The translations under genes were made by a program, and so were the position numbers. The notes under the pieces are model-generated. The model did no database searches and was not told the origin of the DNA. It was given only the letters and a program-made list of their open reading frames with translations. Source: Desulfovibrio sp. MES5 (GTDB lineage Bacteria; Desulfobacterota; Desulfovibrionia; Desulfovibrionales; Desulfovibrionaceae). Taken from it: a stretch of DNA of 64,000 bases. Positions 46,590 through 55,774 of this stretch are shown here, one piece after another (within the stretch, counting starts at the first letter, position 1; each line of letters starts with the position of its first letter). The DNA is taken from the NCBI RefSeq assembly GCF_002237645.1, contig NZ_MJUZ01000052.1:43714-107713 (forward strand), read 5' to 3'.

Positions 46590-48296
46590 CTAGCACAGCC
46601 CAAGAAGCCCGTAAATGGCCGCCATGTCCAGGGATCTCTCAACACAGTCCGCCAGCCTGTCAAGCTCCGGGCCAAGCGCGTACGGAGAGCCCTCAAGAGG
46701 CGGCATACCGCAGTCGCTGCGCAGGGAAGACAGAAAGGCATGACGAAAGGCGTCGGCATCAAAAAGGCCATGCACATAGCTGCCCCAGACCCTTGCCCGC
46801 CCGGCGGCGTCGCACAGGCCCCAGCCCAGAGGGCAGCCCGTCGCGTCCGCCAGCACCTCGCGGAGATTGCGGGCGTTTGCTCCTTCTTGCAGAGGAACGG
46901 TGCGGCCATGGTGTATTTCATAGCCTTCGACTTGCTGGGCATGGGCCATAAGCCCCCCGTGCGCCGCGCTGTCCATGAATTTTTCCGATGAGTCGGCCGT
47001 AAGGCAGACGCAGGCCCGGCCCGTGACCCGCAGCAGCTTTTTGTCCGCTTCAAGACGGGTTTGCAAAGGCAGAATTCCCAGGCCGCGCTCCATGCCGCCC
47101 TCTTCAAGGCCCTGAGGATCGTCAATGGCGCTGCCGAGCATCTGCAGCCCCCCGCAGATGCCCACAAGCGCGCCCCGCTTCTCTGTAAGGGCTGTGCGGG
47201 CAAACTGTGTTATGGCGTCGGCCAGACCCGTGGCGCGCAAAAAACGCAGGTCCGCCACGGTGTTCCGGCTGCCGGGAACAATAACCGCGTGCGGACGGCC
47301 CCAGTCGCCAGCAGCGCGCACGATGCGCAGGCGCAGTCCGGGCTCCTGCCGCAGGGCGTCCAGGTCGGTGGCATTGCTGATATGGGGCAGGTCGGGCACC
47401 ACGACATCCAGCGTTCCTGCGGCTGCAGTTTGGCCCTGGCCCATGCTGAGGCCGGGCGTGATGCCCAGCTTGAAGCTGACGGAGTCCTCTTCGGGCAGGC
47501 GCAGATTTTCCAGCATGGGCACAACGCCCCAGAAAGGCTTGCCCGTGCGGCGGGTGAGGCTGTGCAGGGCCGGATCGAGCAGGGTGGGATCCCCGCGGAA
47601 CTTGTTGAGAATAAACCCGGCCACCCGCGCCCTTTCCGCCCGCGTCAGCAGCGCCATGGTGCCCGCCAGGGCAGCGAAGGCCCCGCCCCGGTCAATGTCG
47701 GCCACAAGGGCCACATGGGCACGGGCATAGCGGGCCATGCGCATGTTCACGATATCATGCGCCTTGAGGTTGATCTCGGCCGGGCTGCCCGCCCCTTCCA
47801 GCACCACCACGTCGGCTTCGGCCGCCAGGCTGCGGTAGGCGCGCCGCACGGCCTTCCAGGCTTCGGGCTTGTACCGCAGGTAAGCTCCCACACGCATCTG
47901 CCCCACCGGTTCCCCCAGCACGATAACCTGCGAGCCTGTGTTGGATGTGGGCTTCAAAAGAACGGGATTCATGCGCACATCGGCGGCCAGACCGCAGGCC
48001 GCTGCCTGAAGAGCCTGGGCCCGTCCCATCTCCTTGCCGTCGGCTGTCACAAAAGAATTGAGCGCCATGTTCTGCGCCTTGAAGGGCACAACCCGAAGCC
48101 CCCGTCGCGCCAGCAGGCGGCACAGGGCGGCGGTGAGCAGACTTTTGCCCGCATTGGAGCAGGTGCCCTGAAACATGAGCGCCGGAGGCAGCCCTCCCGG
48201 GCCTTCAAGCGAACGGACGGACGGCGGCCATGAACCGCCGGAGGCTTCAGCCTGAACAGGGGGAGCAGACGTAGGTGGAGAAGGTGCTGACGACAT
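46590..48296 (-). CDS. cobQ: Cobyric acid synthase CobQ
   Basis: 568 residues from ATG 48296. It has the dethiobiotin-synthetase-like ATP site (FQGTCSNAGKS, about 43-52) and a class I glutamine amidotransferase domain with nucleophile C381 (GICGGLQMLG) and H509 (GSYVHGLF). It amidates four carboxylates of adenosylcobyrinate diamide; the product is the substrate of CbiB (here at 3768). The frame stays open upstream to 49580 over the opposite asmA gene; that extension is not coding. The first 40 residues are Pro/Ser-rich and lack homology. Shine-Dalgarno is weak. No cobalamin riboswitch is seen upstream. Confidence 0.95.
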   Translation of the reverse strand: MSSAPSPPTSAPPVQAEASGGSWPPSVRSLEGPGGLPPALMFQGTCSNAGKSLLTAALCRLLARRGLRVVPFKAQNMALNSFVTADGKEMGRAQALQAAACGLAADVRMNPVLLKPTSNTGSQVIVLGEPVGQMRVGAYLRYKPEAWKAVRRAYRSLAAEADVVVLEGAGSPAEINLKAHDIVNMRMARYARAHVALVADIDRGGAFAALAGTMALLTRAERARVAGFILNKFRGDPTLLDPALHSLTRRTGKPFWGVVPMLENLRLPEEDSVSFKLGITPGLSMGQGQTAAAGTLDVVVPDLPHISNATDLDALRQEPGLRLRIVRAAGDWGRPHAVIVPGSRNTVADLRFLRATGLADAITQFARTALTEKRGALVGICGGLQMLGSAIDDPQGLEEGGMERGLGILPLQTRLEADKKLLRVTGRACVCLTADSSEKFMDSAAHGGLMAHAQQVEGYEIHHGRTVPLQEGANARNLREVLADATGCPLGWGLCDAAGRARVWGSYVHGLFDADAFRHAFLSSLRSDCGMPPLEGSPYALGPELDRLADCVERSLDMAAIYGLLGLC

Positions 48297-48521
48297 GAAT
48301 TTTTCATACGCGCAAGTACCCCCATGGGCAAGCGACCCCGCGAAAATGGCGCAAGGCAACGATTGGCGGCCAACTTGCACAGTATTTGCCCTTTTCGTAT
48401 AAAGAAGAAGGTGGGGAGAGAACCGGGCCGCGCCCGGCAATGATCCTGGCGCTGTCAGCGCACGGCAGTCTTTGCCGGTCAGGGGTATTCCGGCACGCGT
48501 GCCACGAGAGTTTTTGGAGAC

Positions 48522-50756
48522 ATGATGAAACGTTTTCTGCTTTGGACCACTGGCGTGCTGCTGGTTGTCGCGGCGGCGCTGGCCATTGTTCTCAGCCAGA
48601 TAGACACCGCCTTTGTTGTCCGCCAGATCGCTGACGCCACGGCCAGGTCCACGGGCAAACCGCTGGTCTTTGAAACAGCGCCGAAGATTTCCTTTTTTCC
48701 TCCCGGCGTGCGCTTTGGGCAAGCCCGCTGGGGCCAGCCGGAACTTGGCGACGGCCTCGTTTTTTCGGTCAAGGGCGGCATGGCGGAACTTGAGCTGATA
48801 CCGCTGCTTTCCGGCTCTATGGTCGTGCGCGAGGTGCGCCTGGACAATCCTGTGGTTGAAGTGCGGCAGTACCCCGCCGCGCCTGCTTCCTCCGCCCCTT
48901 CCGGCGCTGGCGGCACTGGCGGCGCTGGCGGCACGGCCCCTGCCGTCACTCAGGCCCCGGCCCCAGACAAAAAACCTGCCTCGTCCGCTGGCGCGGCTCC
49001 CGGCGCAGGCCCTGACTCGCAGCCTGGCGCGGCAGATTTCCGTGTTTCCGGCAGTCCTGCGGCGTCGCCCACTCCCACGGCAGGCGTCAAGGCTCCGGCT
49101 GTGGAACAGGCCAAGACGCTTGAAAGGGCGGCTCCGGCCATTGAGCTGAAGCGCCTTGTCGCCCGACAGGGCACCGTGCGCTATACGGACGCGCAAGGGC
49201 AGACGCTGACCCTCGGCGATCTGAATCTTTCTGTGGAAAATCTGCGGCCAGGGCAGGAGGCTGTGGCCCAGTGCGACTTCACCTTTACCACCGGCCGCCC
49301 AGATATTGTAGCGGGCACTGTAGCGGGCACTGCGGCTGACGCTACGGCAAAAACTGCGGCGGATTCGGCAAAGGATACGGCAAAGGACGCCAAACCCGGG
49401 GCCGTTCCGCTGTCGGGCAACCTGGCCCTGTCGGCCAAGCTGCGTTATGCGCCGCCCAACATCGCCCTGCGCCAGACCTCGCTGACCCTCAGCCCCCTGA
49501 CCGGGGCCCTGCCCAAAGAAGCCGGGCCCCTGCAGCTGAATATCGAAGGCAGCCTGGACATCAACGCCTGGCGCATGCATGTGGCCAAATGCTGGATAAC
49601 CGCGCCCCAGGCGCGCCTGGGCCTTCAGGGCGAAGCCTCGTTCAACCCGCCCTCCTTCACGGGCAACCTTGAACTGGACGGGTCCTTGCGCAAGCTGGCC
49701 GCCCTGGCGGGGCAGCCGCTCAAACCCGCCCCCCGCGACGCCACGGACGCGCTCAAAATCAAGAGCAGGCTGGCCTATGGCGACAACAGCCTCAATCTTT
49801 CAGACATTGACGCGCTTGTGGACGATGTGACCCTGAACGGACAGTTCCGTCTGGGCATGGAGCCAGGAGCGCCCCTGTCCATCACCACTGACATGCAGGT
49901 CAGCTCCGTCAATCTGGATGCCTACCTGCCCCTGCCCGAAAGCAACAAGCCGCAGGGGCAGCCAGCTGACGGGCCAAAAGACGAAAAGTCCGGGGAAACC
50001 GACGCCTCCCCCCTGCCCGACATCAACATCCGGGCCGCCCTGGCAGGCATCCGCATGGGCAAGGTGCACGCCAGCGACGTGCAGTTCGCGGCTCAGGGTC
50101 TGCGCGGCAGCTACAAGATTTCGGCGTTCAGCTGCACTCTCGGCAGCGGCGGCGTCATCAAGGCCGATGGCACGGCCAATGTGCCAGCCTCAGCCTATAC
50201 CGTTAACGGCACGGCGTCGGACGTGAATCTGGGCGCGCTGCTGGAAAGCCTTGGAAAGGGGCGTCCCGTGGAGGGCACAGCCCGTCTGGACGCTGACCTG
50301 AGCATGCGCGGCAAAAGCGCCGCTGCCCTGCAAAACAGCCTTTCCGGCGCGGGACTGCTTGAAGTGCGGCAGATGCGCCTGAAATCCCTGCCAACTCTGC
50401 CCGCCAACGTGCCAGGCATTGTGGGCAAACCAGTGCCGGACACTTTTGACCTTGCGCGCGCGCCCTTTGCCGTCAAAAACGGCAACATACACGCCAGCCC
50501 AGTCACGGTGAGCGCCACGGGACTCAGCGCCCGAGGCCAGGCCAAAGTCAGCCTGCCGCGACAGTATCTGGAGGCGTCCGGTACTGTGGAAACTCTGGGC
50601 ATGAGCGTGCCGGTCATTGCCAGGGGGCCGTTCAGCAACATCGCCTACAGCCTTGATCCGCGTTTTGCGCAGGGCAAGGGCAAAAAACTTCCTGACCTAC
50701 TGCAGGACGGCATACGCGGCGCAGAAGGGCTTGTACGAGGCCTGTTTGGCAAATAG
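48522..50756 (+). CDS. AsmA family protein
   Basis: 744 residues with an N-terminal membrane anchor (FLLWTTGVLLVVAAALAIVL), the AsmA N-domain (PKISFFPPGVRFGQARWG) and a C-terminal AsmA_2 region ending in GVIRAEG-like repeats. AsmA-like proteins span the periplasm and are thought to move phospholipids or affect outer-membrane assembly. An Ala/Pro/Gly-rich linker (about residues 125-205) and an Ala/Lys/Asp-rich segment (about 265-290) interrupt the domains. GGAG lies seven bases before paired ATG codons. It is divergent from cobQ. The 427 bp between its end and motA contain no gene or clear terminator. Confidence 0.87.
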   Translation: MMKRFLLWTTGVLLVVAAALAIVLSQIDTAFVVRQIADATARSTGKPLVFETAPKISFFPPGVRFGQARWGQPELGDGLVFSVKGGMAELELIPLLSGSMVVREVRLDNPVVEVRQYPAAPASSAPSGAGGTGGAGGTAPAVTQAPAPDKKPASSAGAAPGAGPDSQPGAADFRVSGSPAASPTPTAGVKAPAVEQAKTLERAAPAIELKRLVARQGTVRYTDAQGQTLTLGDLNLSVENLRPGQEAVAQCDFTFTTGRPDIVAGTVAGTAADATAKTAADSAKDTAKDAKPGAVPLSGNLALSAKLRYAPPNIALRQTSLTLSPLTGALPKEAGPLQLNIEGSLDINAWRMHVAKCWITAPQARLGLQGEASFNPPSFTGNLELDGSLRKLAALAGQPLKPAPRDATDALKIKSRLAYGDNSLNLSDIDALVDDVTLNGQFRLGMEPGAPLSITTDMQVSSVNLDAYLPLPESNKPQGQPADGPKDEKSGETDASPLPDINIRAALAGIRMGKVHASDVQFAAQGLRGSYKISAFSCTLGSGGVIKADGTANVPASAYTVNGTASDVNLGALLESLGKGRPVEGTARLDADLSMRGKSAAALQNSLSGAGLLEVRQMRLKSLPTLPANVPGIVGKPVPDTFDLARAPFAVKNGNIHASPVTVSATGLSARGQAKVSLPRQYLEASGTVETLGMSVPVIARGPFSNIAYSLDPRFAQGKGKKLPDLLQDGIRGAEGLVRGLFGK

Positions 50757-51183
50757 ACGCCAAAGGGCACGCGCACGGATAAAATTCATCCAGGCAAAGA
50801 GAAAATACTGTCTGATTACGCCATAATCTTATATATTTTCTGGTTTTTGCCCGGACATTTTCCCATACCGGGGCTTGCCTTTTCCGCGCGACAGGCTAAA
50901 GGTTTTATACGGACAGGCGTTAAGAATGTAGAAAACCCTGGGTTGAGCCTCCCTCAGAGTCGCGTACAGCACTCTGAAATGGCCGGAAAAGGGCTTTGAC
51001 TGCGCGGCATCCTGCTGGCATGTTTGCCTCTGCGGGTCTGGCGGCAGCATCGGCGGCCAGTGCCCGACCAAGTGCGGGCAACGGGCACAAGCCGGCTCCG
51101 CAACACTTTTCCGGGGAAGCGCCATTCCCCGGCACGGCAGGTGATGGAACGACACAGGACGAATTGAGCCTACAGGCGGCACT

Positions 51184-52032
51184 ATGTATTTATTAATAGG
51201 TCTTGGCATCGTTGCGGCTTCGGTGTTCACGGGATACACCCTGGCCCACGGTGAATGGGGCATCCTCTTTCAGCCCGCAGAATTCATCATCATTCTCGGC
51301 TGCGGCCTGGGCGCCTTTTTCGGCTCGCAGACCAAGTATACGTTCGGGCTCATCCTCAAGAGCATGAAGCACCTTTTTGCCGACCCCGGGTCCAGCAAAG
51401 GGCGCTATCTTGAAACGCTGGCTCTGCTTTACGCGCTCTTTTCCAAGATGCACCGCGAAGGCGTCATCAGCATTGAAAGTGATGTGGAAAAACCCGAATC
51501 CAGCCCCATTTTCAGCAAATATCCCAACGTGTCCAAGGACACAAAGATCGTCAACTTTATCGGCGACACCCTGCGCGTCTACCTGACCACGGGCGACCCG
51601 GCCGACATCGACAGCCTCATGGACGTGGATATCGCCACCATGCGCGAAGAAGGCACCCTGCCCGCCCACGCCGTTTCTCACATGGCCGAATCGCTGCCCG
51701 GCATGGGTATTGTGGCCTGCGTGCTCGGCGTTGTGCTCGCCATGGGCAAGATCAACGAGCCGCCGGAAGTTCTCGGCCACTACATCGGCGCGGCCCTCGT
51801 CGGCACTTTTTTTGGTATTCTCTGCTGCTACGGCCTGTTTGGCCCCATGGGCTCCAAGCTTGAAAACTATGTGGCGGAAGAGCATTTTTACTATCATTCC
51901 ATCAAGGAAGCCGTGGCGGCAGCCATTCGCGGGTCCACGCCGCTTATCGCCGTTGAATACGGGCGCAGGGCCATCCCCTACCCCTTCCGGCCCACCTTTG
52001 CTGAAATGGAAGACAGACTGAAGAGCGGCTAA
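51184..52032 (+). CDS. motA: Flagellar motor stator protein MotA
   Basis: 282 residues, four transmembrane helices, FVIGLGIVAAS-like start (MYLLIGLGIVAASVFTGYTL), the cytoplasmic loop with the charged MREEG segment, and the PGMGIVACVLGVVLAMG and YHSIKEAVAA segments typical of MotA. With MotB it forms the proton channel that drives flagellar rotation. The Shine-Dalgarno is weak. The stop is followed at once by a family B element, which separates it from motB by 390 bp. Confidence 0.95.
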   Translation: MYLLIGLGIVAASVFTGYTLAHGEWGILFQPAEFIIILGCGLGAFFGSQTKYTFGLILKSMKHLFADPGSSKGRYLETLALLYALFSKMHREGVISIESDVEKPESSPIFSKYPNVSKDTKIVNFIGDTLRVYLTTGDPADIDSLMDVDIATMREEGTLPAHAVSHMAESLPGMGIVACVLGVVLAMGKINEPPEVLGHYIGAALVGTFFGILCCYGLFGPMGSKLENYVAEEHFYYHSIKEAVAAAIRGSTPLIAVEYGRRAIPYPFRPTFAEMEDRLKSG

Positions 52033-52206
52033 AAAGTTATCTTTGCAAAAGGTTTAACGGCCCAGCGCAGCACGAGAGCGCAGCGCGCCGCAACATAGTA
52101 TGGAATCTGCCGGGCTTTAGCCGTTGCGATAAAGGATGCTGCGGATAAAGCCCGGCAGAATGACAAATTGAAATGCGAGGCATTTCAAAGGCACTCTGCT
52201 CGAGAC
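52033..52206 (+). repeat. Family B intergenic element between motA and motB
   Basis: Begins right after the motA stop. It shows the GCAGCACGAGAGCGCAGCGC block, TCTGCCGGGCTTTAGCC pairing with GGATAAAGCCCGGCAGA (a longer version of the family's TTCTGCC stem), and TTGAAATG/CATTTCAA. It carries part of the extra segment seen in the copy at 5819. The following 215 bp to motB hold only a promoter-less leader. Confidence 0.78.
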
Positions 52207-52422
52207 AAATCAGGCCGCAAATCCCGCCCGGCGCTTTGACCTTGCGTCGGCGGCCCCTGCCTGCCATAATGACCCCATGGCCGGGACGAGCAAAAGGCAA
52301 CGAGCTTCTGCCCACCCCCCGGACTTACCCCGATTTTTTCACGGGGCGACCCTGGGGAACAGGCATGACAGCCCCTCGCGTGAGGCTCTTGCGCGAGACA
52401 CACACGGTAAGGAGTTTTCTCT

Positions 52423-53133
52423 ATGGGCGGCGGCGCATGGAAAGTCGCGTATGCCGACTTTGTAACGGCCATGATGGCCTTTTTTCTCCTGCTCTGGGTT
52501 CTCAGCATGGTGCCGCCCGATACACGGGCGGGTCTGGCTGCCTATTTCAGCGGCGACCGTAACTTTGACTCCAGTTCCACTTCGCCCATCTCCAACAATC
52601 CCTTCATTCAGAATACGGACAAAATCGACGCGCGCGACATCAAGATATCTGAAATAGAAAAATCCCATTACGCCATAGCCCAAAAAATCAAGCAGCTGCT
52701 TATGGCAGACGCCATACCCCAGAACTCTTCGGGCATCAGCGCCGACGACGTGGGCGTCCAGTTGCGCGTCAACTCCGACATCATGTTCAAGCCCGGCAGC
52801 GTCGACCTGCTGCCTGATGGCGAAAAAGTGCTGGCCGCCGTGCTTGACCTTATGGACGAGTACAATCTGTATCTTGTGGTGCGCGGCCATGCCGATTCGA
52901 CGGAAACGGCCCCGCCCTTTACGTCTGCCTGGGAACTGTCCGGAGCGCGCGCCGCCGCCATGGTCAACTATCTGGTGCAGCACGGCGTCAAGGCCACGCG
53001 CATGCGCGCCGTCAGCTATGGCGACACCCGCCCCCTCAAGCCCGGCATCGACGAGCAGAGCCGCGCCATGAACCGCCGTGTGGAGTTTTTCTTCCACAGG
53101 CCGGAAGTCATGTCATACAGCGTGGTTTATTAG
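52423..53133 (+). CDS. motB: Flagellar motor stator protein MotB
   Basis: 236 residues. The helix with the proton-binding aspartate is at the very N-terminus (WKVAYADFVTAMMAFFLLLW, D12), followed by the plug region and an OmpA-like peptidoglycan-binding domain (RGHADSTE, SGARAAAMVNYL, NRRVEFFF). The usual 10-20 residue charged tail before the helix is missing. The start is well supported by AAGGAG seven bases upstream, and the leader has no in-frame upstream extension that looks coding. The stop codon is part of TAGAGCATT, the left end of another B element. Confidence 0.93.
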   Translation: MGGGAWKVAYADFVTAMMAFFLLLWVLSMVPPDTRAGLAAYFSGDRNFDSSSTSPISNNPFIQNTDKIDARDIKISEIEKSHYAIAQKIKQLLMADAIPQNSSGISADDVGVQLRVNSDIMFKPGSVDLLPDGEKVLAAVLDLMDEYNLYLVVRGHADSTETAPPFTSAWELSGARAAAMVNYLVQHGVKATRMRAVSYGDTRPLKPGIDEQSRAMNRRVEFFFHRPEVMSYSVVY

Positions 53134-53264
53134 AGCATTGTACCTTTGAAAAAGGCTAGATACCCTGACGCGCCACAACATGGCGTGGGTTCTGCCGCCA
53201 AACGCATTTTCCGGCGGAATGACAGCATGAAGTGCAAAGCTTTTCAGAGGCGCTCTGATCCGAA
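53131..53264 (+). repeat. Family B intergenic element overlapping the motB stop codon
   Basis: TAGAGCATT starts in the motB stop. The stems CGCCACAACATGGCG, TTCTGCCG-type/CGGCGGAA and GCAAAGC/GCTTTTC can be followed to TCTGATCC. The remaining 420 bp before the kinase gene hold no recognisable gene. Confidence 0.7.
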
Positions 53265-53684
53265 AATTTTCTGAGTAGTGCCATTCCGGCGGGCTGCAAG
53301 GCAGATACCTGCCGTAGCGTCCCGCGTGAGCGGACCAGCCCTGAGAACACGCATTCTCGATGCTGGCCCCGCGCTGGCTGCGCGCAGACCTCGCACCGAC
53401 GGAGCCCTAACCTCGCACTGGCAGCACGCTGGCGTGGCGCTCCACGGCGGGGAGACGTTAGCCGCGCCTTCACGGTGGTAGTGCGCCCATGCAGAGCCCG
53501 TTCACGCAACGCCAGGACTTTTTCAGGACACAACAGCGCTGATGCCGCCCCTTGCAGCGTCCAGCCACGCGCCGGGCGTGGCTTCGCCGGGTTGCTCCGG
53601 AAGCTGGATGGGCAACATCGCGCTGGCAATGAACCACTTTGAACTGTGCGCGCCACCGGGCAGCCACAGCCATCAGGAAGCCCC

Positions 53685-54383
53685 ATGCCTCTCATATTCC
53701 TTGTGGGTCCACGAGCCTGCGGCAAAACGACCATTGGCCGCCTGCTGGCGCAGCGCCTCGCGCTGCCCTTTGTCGACACCGACCACTATCTTCTTGAACA
53801 GGCTGGGCTCACAGTGGCCCAGATCGTGGAAGCAGAGGGCTGGCCCGGCTTTCGCAAACGCGAGAGCGACGCCCTGCGGGCTGTCGCGGCCATCCATCCC
53901 CAGGGGGCCGTCATTGCCACTGGCGGCGGCATGGTGCTGGACGAGCAAAACCGCGCCTTCATGCGCGAACAGGGGCATGTCTTCTATCTGTCGGCCCCTG
54001 TAGAGGCACTGGCAGCGCGGCTTGCCAGCAATCCTCTGGCGGCGCAGCGTCCTTCCCTCACTGGCGCGGATATCAGGGACGAAGTGTGGCAGGTGCTGCA
54101 AGAGCGACTGCCTCTCTATCATGAGACCGCGCATCACCATCTGGACGCCAGCCTGACGCCACGCCGCATAACTTTACTGGCCATGGACTTTCTGAACAGT
54201 CTGTCCGCACTGGATGCAGAGGGCACGCCGTGCCCCGAGGCCGTAGCGGCCCACGGGGCTGAACCGTGCCGAGAGGCCGTGTCCTGCCACGACGCTGCCG
54301 CAGATACGGAAAACAAAGATGCCGCTGCGGCAGACCTCGCGCGTCAGCCTGCCCGGCACGGTGCCGACCCTGACAGTGAATAA
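53685..54383 (+). CDS. aroK: Shikimate kinase, with C-terminal extension
   Basis: 232 residues from ATG 53685 (AGGA six bases upstream). The kinase core (about 1-170) is complete: Walker A VGPRACGKTTIGR, shikimate-binding DTDHYLLE, FRKRESDAL, GGGMV and the lid arginine region AAQRPSL. It phosphorylates shikimate in aromatic synthesis. About 60 extra residues follow, rich in Ala/Cys/His/Glu with no recognised fold; this tail overlaps the start of the next gene in another frame. A typical AroK is about 170-180 residues. Confidence 0.9.
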   Translation: MPLIFLVGPRACGKTTIGRLLAQRLALPFVDTDHYLLEQAGLTVAQIVEAEGWPGFRKRESDALRAVAAIHPQGAVIATGGGMVLDEQNRAFMREQGHVFYLSAPVEALAARLASNPLAAQRPSLTGADIRDEVWQVLQERLPLYHETAHHHLDASLTPRRITLLAMDFLNSLSALDAEGTPCPEAVAAHGAEPCREAVSCHDAAADTENKDAAAADLARQPARHGADPDSE

Positions 54384-55443
54384 ACCCCGCGCTTCCTGCG
54401 CTGGCGCGCCCCCCCTTGTTTCGGTTGTTCTGCCTGCGTTCAATGCCGCACGCACGCTGCAAGCCGCGCTGGACAGCCTTTTTGTCCAGCAACCGGCTGC
54501 CGGTTGCCCCCTCCCCGCTTTTGAAATCATTGCAGTGAACGACGGTTCCACTGATGACAGCGTCGCCCTGCTGGAAGCCTGCGCCAGCGAAAAAGCCGCC
54601 AAGGGCAGGTTGCGCATCGTGCACCTGCCGCACGGCGGCATCGTCGCCGCCCTGAACGCCGGTCTGGCAGCGGCGCGCGGCGTCTTCATCGCCCGCATGG
54701 ATGCCGACGACACGGCCCACCCCCAACGGCTGGCCCTGCAAACCGCCCATCTTTGGGGCAACAGCGAGCTCACGCTTTCGGCCAGTCTGGCTGCATTTGG
54801 CGGCGATCGCGCCAATGCCTACGGCTTTGCGCATTTTGTGGACTGGCAGAACAGCCTGCAATCTCCTGAAGAGATCAGCCGCAACCGCTTCAGGGATACG
54901 CCGGTCTGCCACCCTACCACCATGTTCCGGCGCGAGGCCGTTGACCGATGGGGGCCCTATGCCGACGGGGATTTTGCTGAAGACTGGGAGCTGTGGCTGC
55001 GCTGGCTGCACAATGGCGCGCTTATGGAAAAGCTGCCGCAAACGCTTCTGGTATGGAACGACGCGCCAGGCCGAGCCACCAGAACTGACGGGCGCTATGC
55101 GGCAGAGGCCTGCGACCGGCTGCGCGCCCTGTGGCTTGCCCGGCACCTTGAACGGCACAACCCTTTTCACCCGCTGGTCTGGGTGATCGGCGGCGGCCGT
55201 ATGGCGCGCCGGAGGCTCGCCCCCTTGTGGCGGCTTGGCGTACGCCCGGCTGCGTATATTGATATTGACGCCAAAAAGATCGGCAACGTGGTGGGCGGCG
55301 TTCCCGTGCTTGGCCGACAGGCCCTGCCGGAGCCTGGCCGCTGCCGCATCCTCAATGCCCTGACCGCGCATGGCGCGGCTGAAGAGGCCGCAAGCTGGCT
55401 TGAACAGCGGGGGTACAGTTCTGCGGACTGGATGCTTGTCTGA
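54319..55443 (+). CDS. Family 2 glycosyltransferase with C-terminal Rossmann-like domain
   Basis: 374 residues. The GT-A domain shows VSVVLPAFNAARTLQAALDS, AVNDGSTDDSVALL and FIARMDADDTAHP (DxD), then WELWLRWLHNGAL. After about residue 285 a second domain begins HPLVWVIGGGRMARRRLAPL and continues AAYIDIDAKKIGNVVGGVPV, like the NAD(P)/nucleotide-binding half of PglD-type acyltransferases but without the left-handed helix part. The ATG at 54319 overlaps aroK by 65 bp; a GTG at 54376 would cut the overlap to 8 bp. Substrates unknown. Confidence 0.83.
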   Translation: MPLRQTSRVSLPGTVPTLTVNKPRASCAGAPPLVSVVLPAFNAARTLQAALDSLFVQQPAAGCPLPAFEIIAVNDGSTDDSVALLEACASEKAAKGRLRIVHLPHGGIVAALNAGLAAARGVFIARMDADDTAHPQRLALQTAHLWGNSELTLSASLAAFGGDRANAYGFAHFVDWQNSLQSPEEISRNRFRDTPVCHPTTMFRREAVDRWGPYADGDFAEDWELWLRWLHNGALMEKLPQTLLVWNDAPGRATRTDGRYAAEACDRLRALWLARHLERHNPFHPLVWVIGGGRMARRRLAPLWRLGVRPAAYIDIDAKKIGNVVGGVPVLGRQALPEPGRCRILNALTAHGAAEEAASWLEQRGYSSADWMLV

Positions 55444-55774
55444 ACAATCAATCAATTTGCGACATTCCCTTATATTACGCAAGTGTTTTCTTTCATGAGC
55501 TTAAAGCCCTTTCACAGCCCTCCAATGGCCGAAAAGGCGTGCTTCGCCGTTGCCAGCCCGCTGGCAATAGCAGCCCCATTGCGGTCAGAGCCCTCTACGG
55601 CTTGGGGGCGTCCATTTTATAACAGTTTGATTTAATATGATATTTCAAAAAAAATTTCAGAGTTTGCGAAATTTGTCACCAATACCCTTTGACAGAACAG
55701 GGCCAAGCAGATATGTTGCAAGGGCTTAATGTCTTTTTCATTCCTACAATCCGACATCATCGGGAGGATGCGGC
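55444..55774. other. AT-rich intergenic leader of the ATP synthase operon
   Basis: 331 bp between the glycosyltransferase and atpF', notably AT-rich at 55610-55680. It contains the promoter listed next and no gene. Confidence 0.6.
55689..55717 (+). promoter_or_regulatory. Probable sigma-70 promoter of the ATP synthase operon
   Basis: TTGACA at 55689-55694, 17-base spacer, TATGTT at 55712-55717, lying 57 bp before atpF'. The AT-rich stretch upstream could act as an UP element. Confidence 0.65.

Noticed and set aside
48297..49580. Upstream extension of cobQ to a 996-residue protein
   Set aside because: The extension runs antisense through asmA and resembles no CobQ; the homologous part begins at or after 48296.
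50895..50925. Possible sigma-28 flagellar promoter before motA (TAAA..GCGTTAAG)
   Set aside because: Spacing is 16 and the -10 matches GCCGATAA poorly; also about 260 bp from the start.
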